Below are positions 35,814 to 44,546 of a DNA stretch of 64,000 bases, one piece after another; the stretch's first letter is position 1; every line of letters begins with the position of its first letter. The notes beneath the pieces were generated by a model. That model did not search any database. It was given only the letters and a program-made list of their open reading frames with translations, and was not told the DNA's origin. The stretch is from Thermoleptolyngbya sichuanensis A183. GTDB taxonomy: Bacteria > Cyanobacteriota > Cyanobacteriia > Elainellales > Elainellaceae. The position numbers were made by a program, and so were the translations under genes. The stretch is from positions 4,154,001 to 4,218,000 of the forward strand of contig NZ_CP053661.1 in NCBI RefSeq assembly GCF_013177315.1, written 5' to 3'.

Positions 35814-36161
35814 ATGTCTGATTCTGGGAAGACTGAGACCGCTACAAAGACCCCTCCGGAGCCGCTGCACTCAGGTGAGCCGCTGATTAATGAACCGATG
35901 ATCTCTCCTGCAACTCGCGACCTAGCTCAGTTTAGCGATCTGGATCTGGCGCAGGCGCTTTTGCAGCGAATGGCGATCGCCCCCAATGACTGGCATCGCC
36001 TCAAGGCAAACCGCAAGGCCCGCGCCCTAGAGCAGGCTTCTACCGCGCTGGTATATCTACTGAAGGATCAGCCGGAAGAAGCGCTGGCGAGGTTGCAGCA
36101 GGCGGCGGGCTGGCTAGATCGGTCGATTTCTGCACCGCCTTGTCCGACGCATGGACGGTAG
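35814..36161 (+). CDS. Small conserved hypothetical protein (DUF6439-like)
   Basis: A 115-residue soluble protein. The first 35 residues are low complexity; the rest is helical, with L-A-Q-A-L-L-Q-R-M-A-I-A-P-N-D-W-H-R-L-K-A (roughly 45-65) and L-L-K-D-Q-P-E-E-A-L-A-R-L-Q-Q-A (82-97), like a TPR-type hairpin. It ends S-A-P-P-C-P. I associate it with a small cyanobacterial family (I believe DUF6439) of unknown function. It lies 100 bp after uraD and could be cotranscribed. Confidence 0.6.
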   Translation: MSDSGKTETATKTPPEPLHSGEPLINEPMISPATRDLAQFSDLDLAQALLQRMAIAPNDWHRLKANRKARALEQASTALVYLLKDQPEEALARLQQAAGWLDRSISAPPCPTHGR

Positions 36162-36199
36162 AGGAGGGCAGGGGTGACTAGGGACGCGGAGCATTCCAG

Positions 36200-36276
36200 A
36201 ATTGGGGTGCAGGGGATTGTAGGTAGCTGTAGTCTGTCGCTGTGATCTGCTGCTATACCATGTCGCGTAATGTGTC
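36200..36276. repeat. TGTCGCTGTAGT-type repeats interrupted by element E
   Basis: Units like TGTCGCTGTAG and TAATGTGTCG lie on both sides of the family E element (also 36416-36450). The repeat array may be the target into which the element was inserted. Confidence 0.55.
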
Positions 36277-36415
36277 GGGCGTATCCCAGTTCTGTAAGTT
36301 GCCCTCATTCCCCAGCCCCTTCTCCCTTTTTGGGAGAAGAGGAGCCGGATTGGAAGTCCCCCTCCCGCTTTGGGAGAGGGATTTAGGGTGAGGGTTACAA
36401 AAGTGGGATACACCC
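36277..36415. mobile_element. MITE-like element family E (139 bp)
   Basis: GGGCGTATCCCAGTTCTGTAA at the left is inverted at the right as far as TTACAAAAGTGGGATACACCC with a few mismatches. A second nested pair, CCTTCTCCC and GGGAGAGGG, extends the fold through the middle. No open frame of note. Confidence 0.8.
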
Positions 36416-36623
36416 TAATATGTCGCTGTAATGTGTCGCTGTAGTCTATTGACGTGTTCAGTTGTGGAATTCGTTGAGTAGACTAGAGGCGATTCCCTTA
36501 GGGATCGCTTCGCGAATCGCCATTTCTAGATTCCATAACCTGGACTCTAAGCATCTAGAAAGCTCGGCATTCCTCTCCCAGCCTTAATCGCAACGTCCCC
36601 CTCATCCCTGATCCCCGCAATCT

Positions 36624-37619
36624 ATGTCTCAAGGGAAAAACGATATTGCTGCACTTCTCGTCGCCCTGATGGTTACCGTTGGGCTGATCGGCGGCGGACT
36701 CTGGTTCTTTGGCAGGCAGTTTTTGAACGGCAATGGTGGCGGCAACTCGCCCATAGCCACTAGCCCTGATGCACCCGATCCCGCCTCACTGAACCCCGCT
36801 TCTCCGCCGCCCGCTGCGGGCGGTGCAACAAATCTCGAGACTTCCGTCCCAGATCCGGCAGTGCTGACGATTGACGGCAGCGTGACAATGGTGTCGCTGA
36901 TGAAACGGCTCCAGCTTGCCTATACCCAGACCAATCCGGGCTTGCCGACGACCTACGGCGTACCCGACGGCCGCCCCAACGGAACGAATGCGGGAATTCA
37001 GAATCTCGCTAATGGCACCGTTGTCCTGGCGGCCAGCTCTCGCCCGTTGAACGCGGCGGAAGCCCAGTCTGGGCTGGTTGGCGTGCCGATTGCTCGTGAT
37101 GCGCTGGCGGTGGTGGTGGGCAGAGACAACCCCTACACCGGCGGGCTAACGCTGGACCAGCTAAAGCGGATTTATCAGGGGCAGATTACCAACTGGTCGG
37201 AAGTGGGCGGCCCCAATGCGCCGATTAAAGTAATCAATCGCGCCAACGACAGCGGCACCCAGAGCTTCTTTAAGGACGTGGTGCTGCTGGGCGGCGACTT
37301 TGCGCCAGAGGGACCCAATTTCACCACGCTGCCTCGCGACGAAACCACGCCAATGCTGCGGGCGCTGGGCAATAACGGCATTGGCTATAGCACTGTGCAG
37401 CAGGTGGTGAATCAGCAAACGGTGCGAATTGTGCCGATTGACGGCGTGCAGCCGACAGACATTGCCGCTGTGAAAAACGGCACCTATCCCATCAGTCGGA
37501 TTGTCTTTCTGGTCGCTCGGCGGCAAACCAGCCCCGCAGTGAAGCAGTTTATCGACATGGCGCTGTCGTCTTCGGGGCAGCAAATCGTGCAGCAGAGCGG
37601 CTTTATCCCATTGCAATAA
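36624..37619 (+). CDS. PstS-like periplasmic substrate-binding protein
   Basis: A 331-residue protein with an N-terminal membrane helix (about 8-30), a Pro/Asn/Gly-rich linker to ~75, then a phosphate-binding-protein-like fold: I-D-G-S-V-T-M (the phosphate-loop-like start), L-T-L-D-Q-L-K-R-I-Y-Q-G-Q-I-T-N-W, and N-D-S-G-T-Q-S-F-F. This is the PBP-like group (COG0226). The helix looks uncleaved, so it may be a membrane-anchored sensor or binding protein and not a classical PstS. It is followed 14 bp later by a phosphoesterase lipoprotein gene, suggesting a two-gene phosphate-related operon. Confidence 0.8.
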   Translation: MSQGKNDIAALLVALMVTVGLIGGGLWFFGRQFLNGNGGGNSPIATSPDAPDPASLNPASPPPAAGGATNLETSVPDPAVLTIDGSVTMVSLMKRLQLAYTQTNPGLPTTYGVPDGRPNGTNAGIQNLANGTVVLAASSRPLNAAEAQSGLVGVPIARDALAVVVGRDNPYTGGLTLDQLKRIYQGQITNWSEVGGPNAPIKVINRANDSGTQSFFKDVVLLGGDFAPEGPNFTTLPRDETTPMLRALGNNGIGYSTVQQVVNQQTVRIVPIDGVQPTDIAAVKNGTYPISRIVFLVARRQTSPAVKQFIDMALSSSGQQIVQQSGFIPLQ

Positions 37620-37633
37620 TCTCCAACTACGAG

Positions 37634-38899
37634 ATGAACATGAGATTTTGGCGCGGCGCAAGCTGGAGAACCCTGCCCTTCCGCTGGGGGCTATTGGCTC
37701 TGTTGGGATTGGGGGTGGCGCTGGGGCTGTATGCCTGTCAGCCTAGGTCGCTCCAGGCCACGCAGTCCCCAACGACGCAAGTTCCTAGTGCGCTGCGGGT
37801 TTCGCCACCTGTCCGCTCGACCGTGCCATCCGACTCGCCGGATCTGCCTGTAGAAACTCAGGCGGTGCTGGATGGGCTGCCGGATTTGCCCAACCCGCCG
37901 AGGGGCGATGTGCGGCTGGTGGTGATCAGCGATTTGAACGAGGCCTACGGCTCGACGCATTACTCCAAGGAAGTGGATCGGGCGATCGCCCTCGTTCCCT
38001 TCTGGCAGCCCGATTTGGTGCTGTGCGGCGGCGACATGATCGCCGGGCAAAAAGCGACCCTGCCCGACGAAGCCTTTCCTGCCATGTGGCAGGCGTTTGA
38101 TCAACATGTGGCGGCTCCGCTGCGGCGGTTTGGCGTTCCCTTCGGCTTCACCCTGGGCAACCATGATGCGTCAAACGCGCAGGGTGCGGGCGGGTTTCGG
38201 TTTCAGCGGGAGCGCGATGCGGCAGCAAAGTATTGGAAAAACCCGGCCCACAGTCCGGGCTTAAAATTTGGCGATCGCGCTGACTATCCCTTCTCCTACA
38301 GCTTTACCACTCGTAGCGAGAAGGGCGACGTGTTTTTCCTGGTGTGGGACGGCTCTGGCAGCAAAATTCTGCCCGAAACTCTGCAATGGGCCGAGCAGGC
38401 ACTCTCCAGCGAAGCGGCTCAGTCTGCCCAGTTAAGAATCGTATTGGGACATCTGCCGCTGTATGGCATTGCCCAGGGCCGCGACAAACCCGGTGAAGTG
38501 CTGGATAACGCCGACCAACTGCGATCGCTCCTAGAGAAATACAACGTCCACACCTACATCAGCGGCCACCACCACGCCTACTATCCCGCCCACCGGGGCA
38601 AGCTGCAACTGCTCTACTCCGGCTTGTTGGGGTCGGGTGGCCGCGTATACATCGACCACAACCTGCCACCCCGCAAAACCCTGACCGTTGTAGACATCAA
38701 CTTTAACAACGCCGAAAAGACAACCTACACCACCTACGACATGGAGGCCTTTCAGGTCTTAAAACCGGAAAGCCTGCCCCGATTTTTGGTGGGTCATAAT
38801 GGGCTACTACTGCGGCGCGACGTGAAATTGCAGGAGCTAACGGCCGCCGAAAAAGCGCTCTGCATCAATCGACTGGGTGAGCAAGCTTGTGCGGCGTAG
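37634..38899 (+). CDS. Lipoprotein metallophosphoesterase
   Basis: A 421-residue calcineurin-like phosphoesterase. Signal sequence plus lipobox (G-L-Y-A-C, Cys about residue 35) predicts lipid anchoring in the periplasm. Metal-binding motifs appear in order: V-I-S-D-L-N, C-G-G-D-M, L-G-N-H-D, L-G-H-L-P and S-G-H-H-H. The ATG at 37634 is followed by another at 37640; either may start. Close spacing to the PstS-like gene suggests cotranscription. The substrate is unknown; a phosphate-scavenging role fits the neighbour but is inferred. Confidence 0.85.
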   Translation: MNMRFWRGASWRTLPFRWGLLALLGLGVALGLYACQPRSLQATQSPTTQVPSALRVSPPVRSTVPSDSPDLPVETQAVLDGLPDLPNPPRGDVRLVVISDLNEAYGSTHYSKEVDRAIALVPFWQPDLVLCGGDMIAGQKATLPDEAFPAMWQAFDQHVAAPLRRFGVPFGFTLGNHDASNAQGAGGFRFQRERDAAAKYWKNPAHSPGLKFGDRADYPFSYSFTTRSEKGDVFFLVWDGSGSKILPETLQWAEQALSSEAAQSAQLRIVLGHLPLYGIAQGRDKPGEVLDNADQLRSLLEKYNVHTYISGHHHAYYPAHRGKLQLLYSGLLGSGGRVYIDHNLPPRKTLTVVDINFNNAEKTTYTTYDMEAFQVLKPESLPRFLVGHNGLLLRRDVKLQELTAAEKALCINRLGEQACAA

Positions 38900-38963
38900 T
38901 AATCCCGCGTGGGGCAAGGACTTTGCGCTAGGTAACGAAGTCTGCCGCCAATTTCTGAATTGC

Positions 38964-38969
38964 GCTACA
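38964..38969 (+). promoter_or_regulatory. Candidate -10 box before the leader hairpin
   Basis: TACACT, a common cyanobacterial -10, lies 19 bp before the hairpin at 38988. No good -35 is visible. Confidence 0.35.
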
Positions 38970-38987
38970 CTAGCAGCATGATGAAGG

Positions 38988-39053
38988 CGTTACGTCCTGC
39001 ATCATCTTCAGGACGCAACGTTGTCAGAAGTGGGTTCCGCACCCGCTTTTTTT
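38988..39053 (+). terminator. Hairpin plus intrinsic terminator ahead of rimP (attenuator or small RNA)
   Basis: First hairpin: CGTT and GTCCTG (38988-38999) pair with CAGGAC and AACG (39009-39020). Directly after it, GTGGGT (39030-39035) pairs with ACCCGC (39041-39046, one wobble), followed by seven T. The pair could end the upstream phosphoesterase message, act as an attenuator for rimP-nusA, or be a ~90-nt independent RNA transcribed from the TACACT box. Confidence 0.6.
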
Positions 39054-39095
39054 ATGTTCGTTTTGAGTTCCCCGGGAATTCAAACACCAAGAACC

Positions 39096-39150
39096 AAGGT
39101 TCAAAGTCCAAAACCCAAAACCTAAAATCCAAAATCCAAAATCCCAATTC
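39096..39150. repeat. CCAAAAT/CCAAAAC heptamer run
   Basis: A run of short A/C-rich units (AAAATCCAAAATCC and variants) lies before rimP. Like sequence is seen at 29275, 33423, 42972-43040 and 57830, as is common in cyanobacterial spacers. Confidence 0.65.
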
Positions 39151-39164
39151 CCCTACTCCTTCCT

Positions 39165-39629
39165 ATGGCACACCCACTCATCCCCGACATTCTCGCCCTG
39201 GCCTCGCCAGTCGCAGAACCGCTAGGGCTGGAAGTGGTCGGAGCCGTGTTTCACACCAACCAAAACCCGCCCGTGCTGCGGATCGATATCCGCAACCTGG
39301 AGCAAGACACGGGGCTGGAGGACTGCGAACGCATGAGCCATGCGCTGGAGGTGGCGCTGGATGAGGCAAATCTGATTCCCGATGCCTACGTGCTGGAGGT
39401 GTCGAGTCCGGGCATCTCGCGATCGCTCACCACCGACCGGGAGTTTATCTCTTTCAAAGGTTTTGCGGTGATTGTGTCTACCAGTGCCCCCTACGAGGGA
39501 CGTACTACCTGGAACGGTCAACTGATCAAGCGAGACGACGACGCAATTCACCTGAGCCAGAAGGGACGGGCGATCGCCATTCCTCGCGATCTGGTCAGCA
39601 AGGTGCAGCTAGATGAGAAGCGAGGATAA
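39165..39629 (+). CDS. rimP: Ribosome maturation factor RimP
   Basis: A 154-residue cytoplasmic protein needed for 30S subunit assembly. The N-terminal alpha/beta domain (1-~85) contains L-E-D-C-E-R-M-S, and E-V-S-S-P-G-I-S-R-S-L (about 78-88) is the family signature. The C-terminal SH3-like domain follows. As in most bacteria it precedes nusA, here after a 150-bp gap. Confidence 0.95.
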   Translation: MAHPLIPDILALASPVAEPLGLEVVGAVFHTNQNPPVLRIDIRNLEQDTGLEDCERMSHALEVALDEANLIPDAYVLEVSSPGISRSLTTDREFISFKGFAVIVSTSAPYEGRTTWNGQLIKRDDDAIHLSQKGRAIAIPRDLVSKVQLDEKRG

Positions 39630-39779
39630 CGTCTGTTCTGTATGCATCTACCATTTGTGCGATGGATTCTTTTGGTACTTGACACACAAGAACACTCAGC
39701 CGCCGGTCTCCTCCTCAAATACTCAAACTTCCCAAAATACTCAAACTTCCAAAACTTAATACCCACGGAGAACTGAATC

Positions 39780-41324
39780 ATGTCCATGGTTACCCTGCCC
39801 GGTTTACAAGAAATGATTGACGGCATCAGCCGCGAGCGCAACCTGCCGAAACACGCAGTGCAGGCGGCGCTGCGGGAGGCGCTGCTGAAGGGCTATGAGC
39901 GCTATCGCCGGACGCACCGACCCGATACGTCGATTTTTGACGAAGAATATTTCAACAACTTTGAGGTGGAGCTAGACATCGAAGACGAAGGGTTTCGAGT
40001 GCTGGCCACCAAGGCGATCGTGGAAACCGTGGACAACCCCGACCACCAGATTGCCCTGGAAGAAGTGCAGGAAGTGGCTCCAGAAGCGCAACTGGGCGAT
40101 ACGGTGGTGCTGGACGTAACGCCGGATCAGAACGAGTTTGGGCGGATGGCGGCGATCCAGACCAAGCAAGTCCTGGCACAAAAACTGCGCGATCAGCAGC
40201 GCAAGCTGGTGCAGGAAGAATTCCAAGACCTGGAAGGAACCGTGCTGCCCCAGGCGCGGGTGCTGCGGTTTGAGCGACAGTCGGTGATTATGGCAGTGAG
40301 CAGCGGGTTTGGACAGCCGGAGGTGGAGGCGGAACTGCTGAAGCGCGACCAGCTTCCCAACGACAACTATCGCGCCAATGCTGTGTTTAAGGTGCTGCTG
40401 AAGCGCGTGTCGGAAGGGTCCCATCGCGGGCCGCAACTGTTGGTATCGCGGGCCGACGCAGGGCTGGTGGTAGACCTGTTTGCCAACGAAGTGCCGGAGA
40501 TTGAGGACGAGATCGTGCGAATCGTGGCGGTGGCGCGGGAAGCCAATCCGCCCTCGCGTTCCGTCGGCCCGCGCACCAAAATTGCTGTGGATACCCTGGA
40601 GCGCGACGTAGACCCAGTGGGAGCCTGTATTGGCGCACGCGGCTCTCGGATTCAGGCGGTGGTGAACGAGCTGCGCGGCGAAAAGATTGATGTGATTCGC
40701 TGGTCGCCCGACCCTGCAACGTACATTGCCAATGCGCTGAGTCCGGCGCGGGTGGATGAGGTGCGCTTGGTCGATCCCGAAAGCCGTCAGGCCCATGTGC
40801 TAGTGCCGGAAGATCAGCTCAGTCTGGCAATCGGCAAAGAAGGGCAGAACGTGCGGCTGGCGGCGCGGCTGACGGGCTGGAAGATCGACATCAAGGACAC
40901 GGCGAAGTATGACTATGAAGCCGAAAACCAGAAGATTGCTGAACTGGCAGAACAGCGCCGTTTAGCAGAGGAAGCCGCCGCAGCCAAACGGGCAGAAGAG
41001 GAAGCGCTAGAGGAAGAGTATGACGAAGAAGACGATGACGAAGCGCTAGAGGTCGAAGAGGCTGTGGAGACGGAAGCGGCGATCGCCCCCGCAGCAGACC
41101 CAGAAACCGATGCCCCCGCAGATGAGGACGCAGTAGACGAGCTAGCCGACGACGAACCCGCTGCTCTAGCCGAAGATGAGCTAGAAGACGAGCTAGAAGA
41201 TGATTCGGTGGCAGAAGATGAAGCTGACCTTGCAGCAGAACTAGACGAAGAAGACTTAGACGACGACCTGGATGAAGAGGACTTGGATGAAGACGACTTG
41301 GATGAAGAGGACGACAAGGCCTGA
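39780..41324 (+). CDS. nusA: Transcription termination/antitermination factor NusA with long acidic tail
   Basis: A 514-residue protein that binds RNA polymerase and nascent RNA. Residues 1-~130 are the polymerase-binding domain, ~135-200 the S1 domain, and two KH domains follow ([11 protein letters not shown] near 280; [10 protein letters not shown] near 348). The C-terminal ~125 residues are a low-complexity Glu/Asp/Ala tail, unlike the AR domains of E. coli. The start ATG 39780 follows GGAG at 39766. The genes that normally follow, ylxR and infB, are not here; instead a convergent phospholipase D gene starts 44 bp on. Confidence 0.93.
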   Translation: MSMVTLPGLQEMIDGISRERNLPKHAVQAALREALLKGYERYRRTHRPDTSIFDEEYFNNFEVELDIEDEGFRVLATKAIVETVDNPDHQIALEEVQEVAPEAQLGDTVVLDVTPDQNEFGRMAAIQTKQVLAQKLRDQQRKLVQEEFQDLEGTVLPQARVLRFERQSVIMAVSSGFGQPEVEAELLKRDQLPNDNYRANAVFKVLLKRVSEGSHRGPQLLVSRADAGLVVDLFANEVPEIEDEIVRIVAVAREANPPSRSVGPRTKIAVDTLERDVDPVGACIGARGSRIQAVVNELRGEKIDVIRWSPDPATYIANALSPARVDEVRLVDPESRQAHVLVPEDQLSLAIGKEGQNVRLAARLTGWKIDIKDTAKYDYEAENQKIAELAEQRRLAEEAAAAKRAEEEALEEEYDEEDDDEALEVEEAVETEAAIAPAADPETDAPADEDAVDELADDEPAALAEDELEDELEDDSVAEDEADLAAELDEEDLDDDLDEEDLDEDDLDEEDDKA

Positions 41325-41368
41325 TCGGGTCTAACGCCTGTCTCTGAGAGATTGCTTTGATTCCGCTT

Positions 41369-42844
41369 CTATTCCGCATCTAAATCTTCTTCAGAGCGAT
41401 GTCTGGCACTCGCAGGAGCAAGCCCACAGCGGGTCTGCTCCTGTTGTGCTTTTTGCCGAAGCCATCCAGGAATACCGAGTTCCGCCATAGCGTACAGCCG
41501 CTCAAACTCGCGCTGAAAGTGGGCTGCGACGGTGGCGTTGTCGATCACCAGCAGGTTTTCGTCGTTGTTGTGGTTGGCGGCGGCGCTCCAGTTTTGGGAG
41601 CCAGTGATGACGCGCTGCTGGTCGATCACGGCGAACTTGTGGTGCAGCAGGTCGCCCTCCGGCAGGGTGGGAATGCCCACGGTGGCGATCGCCCTCTCCC
41701 AAGTTTTATTCCCCTTCTCAATCCGACACTGGGAATCAGGCAGCACCACGCCCATCATGTCTAGCGCCTCGCTGTAATAGCGGAAGGCAAAGCCGGGGTC
41801 GATCAGCGCCCGCACCTGAACGCCCTTTTGATGCTGTGCTTCCAGCGTGCTGCCCAGGTTTTGGTCAGAAAACACAAACAGCGCCAGATCCACCTGTCGC
41901 CGCGAAGCTGACAGGGCCCGCCCAATTAACCCGTTAACGCTGATCTGCCAGGGCTGGGTGGGCGAGGTGGGCGAAAACTGTACTGTCACCCGCGAGGTCG
42001 GCGCAAGCAACGCTGAACGGGGCGATCGCGCGGGTTTCTGTAGCCCAAAGCGACTATCGGGGCGGCCGCCGGGCCCATCGCCCCACATCAGGTTAAATTC
42101 GTCGGTGAAAATCTGCGCCAGCGCGATGTTCTGAATCCGCAGCAAATGGTTGGGATTGCCCCGGCTGTCTGGTGCGCCAAAGTCGCCGTGAATGTCCGAG
42201 GTCGTGAAGTTTGCCGACCCGACGATTACTACCTGACCATCCACCACGACAAACTTGTGGTGCATCAGCCCGCTGCCCTTGGAGCCATCCGCCGTGTCGT
42301 CGATCAGCGGTACGCCGGCCGTTTCCAGCATCACTAGGGCATCGCGCCGCGCTGCCTCCTGGGGCGAAACGCGACCGTCGCCGTTTTCGTCCATCAGCCG
42401 CAGCGCCTCTTGATACCGAGTGCGATCGCGCTCCGACATCCGCCCCGTTTCTGCCCCCGACACCTGGCTCAGCGGCCGCCGATAGTTGTTTTCCACAATC
42501 ACCCGTACCCGCACCCCCGCCCGATGCTGCTGCACCAGAGCTTCGGCAATGCGCGGCAGCCGCAATTCCTGCACTGCCACATCGAGCGATCGCCGCGCCG
42601 ACAGAATGCCGTCCACGATCACCTGCTCCAGATCGTCCCCCAGCCGCTCCACGCCCCGATAGGGTTCTCGATAACGCGCCGCCTGCGACTGGTTGAAATA
42701 GGCCTGAATCAGCGGATCTTGCGGCAACGGCTCCAGCAGCGGGGCCTGCGCCACGCCTCGCCGCCACAGGCTCAGCCCCGCCACTAGCAGCAGCCCCGCC
42801 GGAAGCAGCAGCAGCCAGCGCTTGCGTCTTTTGGATCGTGTCAT
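41369..42844 (-). CDS. Phospholipase D-family protein with an EF-hand calcium loop insertion
   Basis: A 491-residue exported or membrane-anchored protein (basic N-terminus, hydrophobic 11-26). Two HxK(x)4D(x)6GSxN motifs are present: H195/K197/D202 with G209-S-A-N, and H-H-K-F-A-V-I-D with G-S-Q-N near residue 420. Both halves are therefore intact, as required for PLD-type phosphodiesterase or cardiolipin-synthase-like catalysis. Between strands of the first half, residues 152-163 read D-E-N-G-D-G-R-V-S-P-Q-E, a perfect EF-hand loop. Calcium dependence is thus suggested. Substrate could be phospholipid or nucleic acid. Monocistronic, convergent with nusA. Confidence 0.87.
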   Translation of the reverse strand: MTRSKRRKRWLLLLPAGLLLVAGLSLWRRGVAQAPLLEPLPQDPLIQAYFNQSQAARYREPYRGVERLGDDLEQVIVDGILSARRSLDVAVQELRLPRIAEALVQQHRAGVRVRVIVENNYRRPLSQVSGAETGRMSERDRTRYQEALRLMDENGDGRVSPQEAARRDALVMLETAGVPLIDDTADGSKGSGLMHHKFVVVDGQVVIVGSANFTTSDIHGDFGAPDSRGNPNHLLRIQNIALAQIFTDEFNLMWGDGPGGRPDSRFGLQKPARSPRSALLAPTSRVTVQFSPTSPTQPWQISVNGLIGRALSASRRQVDLALFVFSDQNLGSTLEAQHQKGVQVRALIDPGFAFRYYSEALDMMGVVLPDSQCRIEKGNKTWERAIATVGIPTLPEGDLLHHKFAVIDQQRVITGSQNWSAAANHNNDENLLVIDNATVAAHFQREFERLYAMAELGIPGWLRQKAQQEQTRCGLAPASARHRSEEDLDAE

Positions 42845-43109
42845 CGAAATGCCCCTGAACGGTGTCAGGGATCAGGGATGCAGGACTCCTATCAATTCTC
42901 CGAAGTGGCGCTGCGAAAGTGGGGCTGCGAATGCAATTGCTGGAAGCCCTGCCGACGCTTGACCAGCCCTCCAAAATCGCAATCGCAAGTCAAAATTGCA
43001 GACCCAAAATCGCAACTCTAAAATCCCAACTCCGAAATCGAGAATAGATATGCCCCATACCCTAACCCCCTGAACCCTAAGTTTCCCGACAGCCAGCAGG
43101 TGCTAACGC

Positions 43110-44297
43110 CTACCAATGCACCGTCTTGCGTTCGCGGACGACGCGGCGATAGACGGCTTCTGTTTGGGCGGCCAGGTCTTCCCAGCGAAAGCGCTGCACC
43201 AGGTCGATGTAGGCATTTTCCACCAGCACTTTGGATTCTTCGGGGTGGCGCAACACTTCCAAAATGCCCCAGGCAAGGGAATCAGGGTTGTTGGTCTGGG
43301 TGACGATGCCCGTTTTGCGGTGCTGCACCACTTCCGGCAAGCCACCCGTGTCGGACACCACGACGGGCACGCGAGCGGCGAAACTCTCCAGCACCACAAT
43401 GCCGAAGGGTTCGTAGAGGCTGGGAAATACGGCACAGTCGGCGATCGCCTGAAACTGGTTTAGGTCGGCATCGGACATAAACCCAGTGAAATAGCACTTG
43501 TGCCAGATGCCCAAATCCCACGCCTGCCGCTTCAGATGGTCGGTATAGCCCGTGCCGATGAGGATAATCTTGGCATTGCCGCCCATCTCCCAAATCACCT
43601 TGGGTGCAGCACTGAGCAGATTGTGAACCCCCTTTTCGTGGGTCATGCGCCCGACGTAGTAGACGATGCGTTCGTCATCGGTGGCATAGCGGCGGCGAAA
43701 GGTTTGCCAGTCAAACTCATCACGGGCGGGCTTTTTCTCTGGGCGAATGCCGTTGAACACGACATCGGTTTTGTCCCAGGGGCAATGCAGCACACGCTCC
43801 ACTTCCCGCTGCATATATTGCGTACAGACAATCAGCCGCCAGGCCTCGTGGGCCAGCAGCTTTTCCTTGCCTGCGATGTAGTGGTGAGTGGGGTTGTGCA
43901 GCCCGTTGTGGCGACCGGCTTCGGTGGCGTGGATGGTGGCGATCAGGGGAATGCGGAAGGCGTGTTTGAGGGCGATCGCCGCATCGCCCACCAGCCAGTC
44001 GTGGGCGTGGATCAGGTCGAAGGGGCCATCTTCTGAGAGCAGTTTCCCGCCGTGGCGGCCCATGCTCTCGTTCATGTTCACCACCCAATGAAAAAAGTCG
44101 TGTCCACCCGTCACCGGGACGCGATGAACCCGCACCCCTTCCACTACCTCATAGTGGGGCGCTTGCCCAAACTCCACCGTCAGCAGGTGAACCTCATGCC
44201 CCAGCTTCACAATTTCGGGAAACAGTTCCGAGACATGGCGAGCGATTCCTCCCACGATGCGCGGCGGAAACTCCCATGCCAGAACCAGGATCTTCAT
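43110..44297 (-). CDS. GT4-family glycosyltransferase (glycogen-synthase-like)
   Basis: A 395-residue (from ATG 44297) cytoplasmic retaining glycosyltransferase with GT-B fold. The N-terminal domain begins M-K-I-L-V-L-A-W-E-F-P-P-R-I-V-G-G-I, typical of the glycogen/starch synthase-like branch. The C-terminal domain has Y-V-G-R-M-T-H-E-K-G-V and F-P-S-L-Y-E-P-F-G-I-V-V-L-E (E-x7-E motif) for nucleotide-sugar binding. It may use UDP- or ADP-glucose; the acceptor is unknown. An upstream in-frame ATG at 44309 adds four residues. The GH57 gene in the same window could act on related glucans, but they are not adjacent. Confidence 0.85.
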   Translation of the reverse strand: MKILVLAWEFPPRIVGGIARHVSELFPEIVKLGHEVHLLTVEFGQAPHYEVVEGVRVHRVPVTGGHDFFHWVVNMNESMGRHGGKLLSEDGPFDLIHAHDWLVGDAAIALKHAFRIPLIATIHATEAGRHNGLHNPTHHYIAGKEKLLAHEAWRLIVCTQYMQREVERVLHCPWDKTDVVFNGIRPEKKPARDEFDWQTFRRRYATDDERIVYYVGRMTHEKGVHNLLSAAPKVIWEMGGNAKIILIGTGYTDHLKRQAWDLGIWHKCYFTGFMSDADLNQFQAIADCAVFPSLYEPFGIVVLESFAARVPVVVSDTGGLPEVVQHRKTGIVTQTNNPDSLAWGILEVLRHPEESKVLVENAYIDLVQRFRWEDLAAQTEAVYRRVVRERKTVHW

Positions 44298-44463
44298 TGC
44301 CCCATCCATTCACATCGCCTAAGTTCCACCAATTTTACACAGCTTAACCCCGCTCAATAGTTCAAACGTTAAGTCCATTTACAAATGCTCGACTCTATTC
44401 AAATCCCACTGCCCCGAAGTTGCGAAATGTAACGATACACTCAAGATAACGGGCTGGCAGAAT

Positions 44464-44510
44464 TCCCCCGAATCTTGCCCCCGAATCTTGCCCCCGAATC
44501 TTGCCTCCAG
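44464..44510. repeat. CCCCCGAATCTTG repeats upstream of the aldo/keto reductase
   Basis: Three near-identical 14-bp units lie about 40 bp before the ATG. Confidence 0.7.
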
Positions 44511-44546
44511 TCCACGCCTGCAACCAGCCTAAAACGACCTGAACCC

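Noticed and set aside
40913-41317. Long Ser-rich open frame on the minus strand opposite the nusA tail
   Set aside because: It is the antisense shadow of the Glu/Asp codons; no biological composition or start signal.
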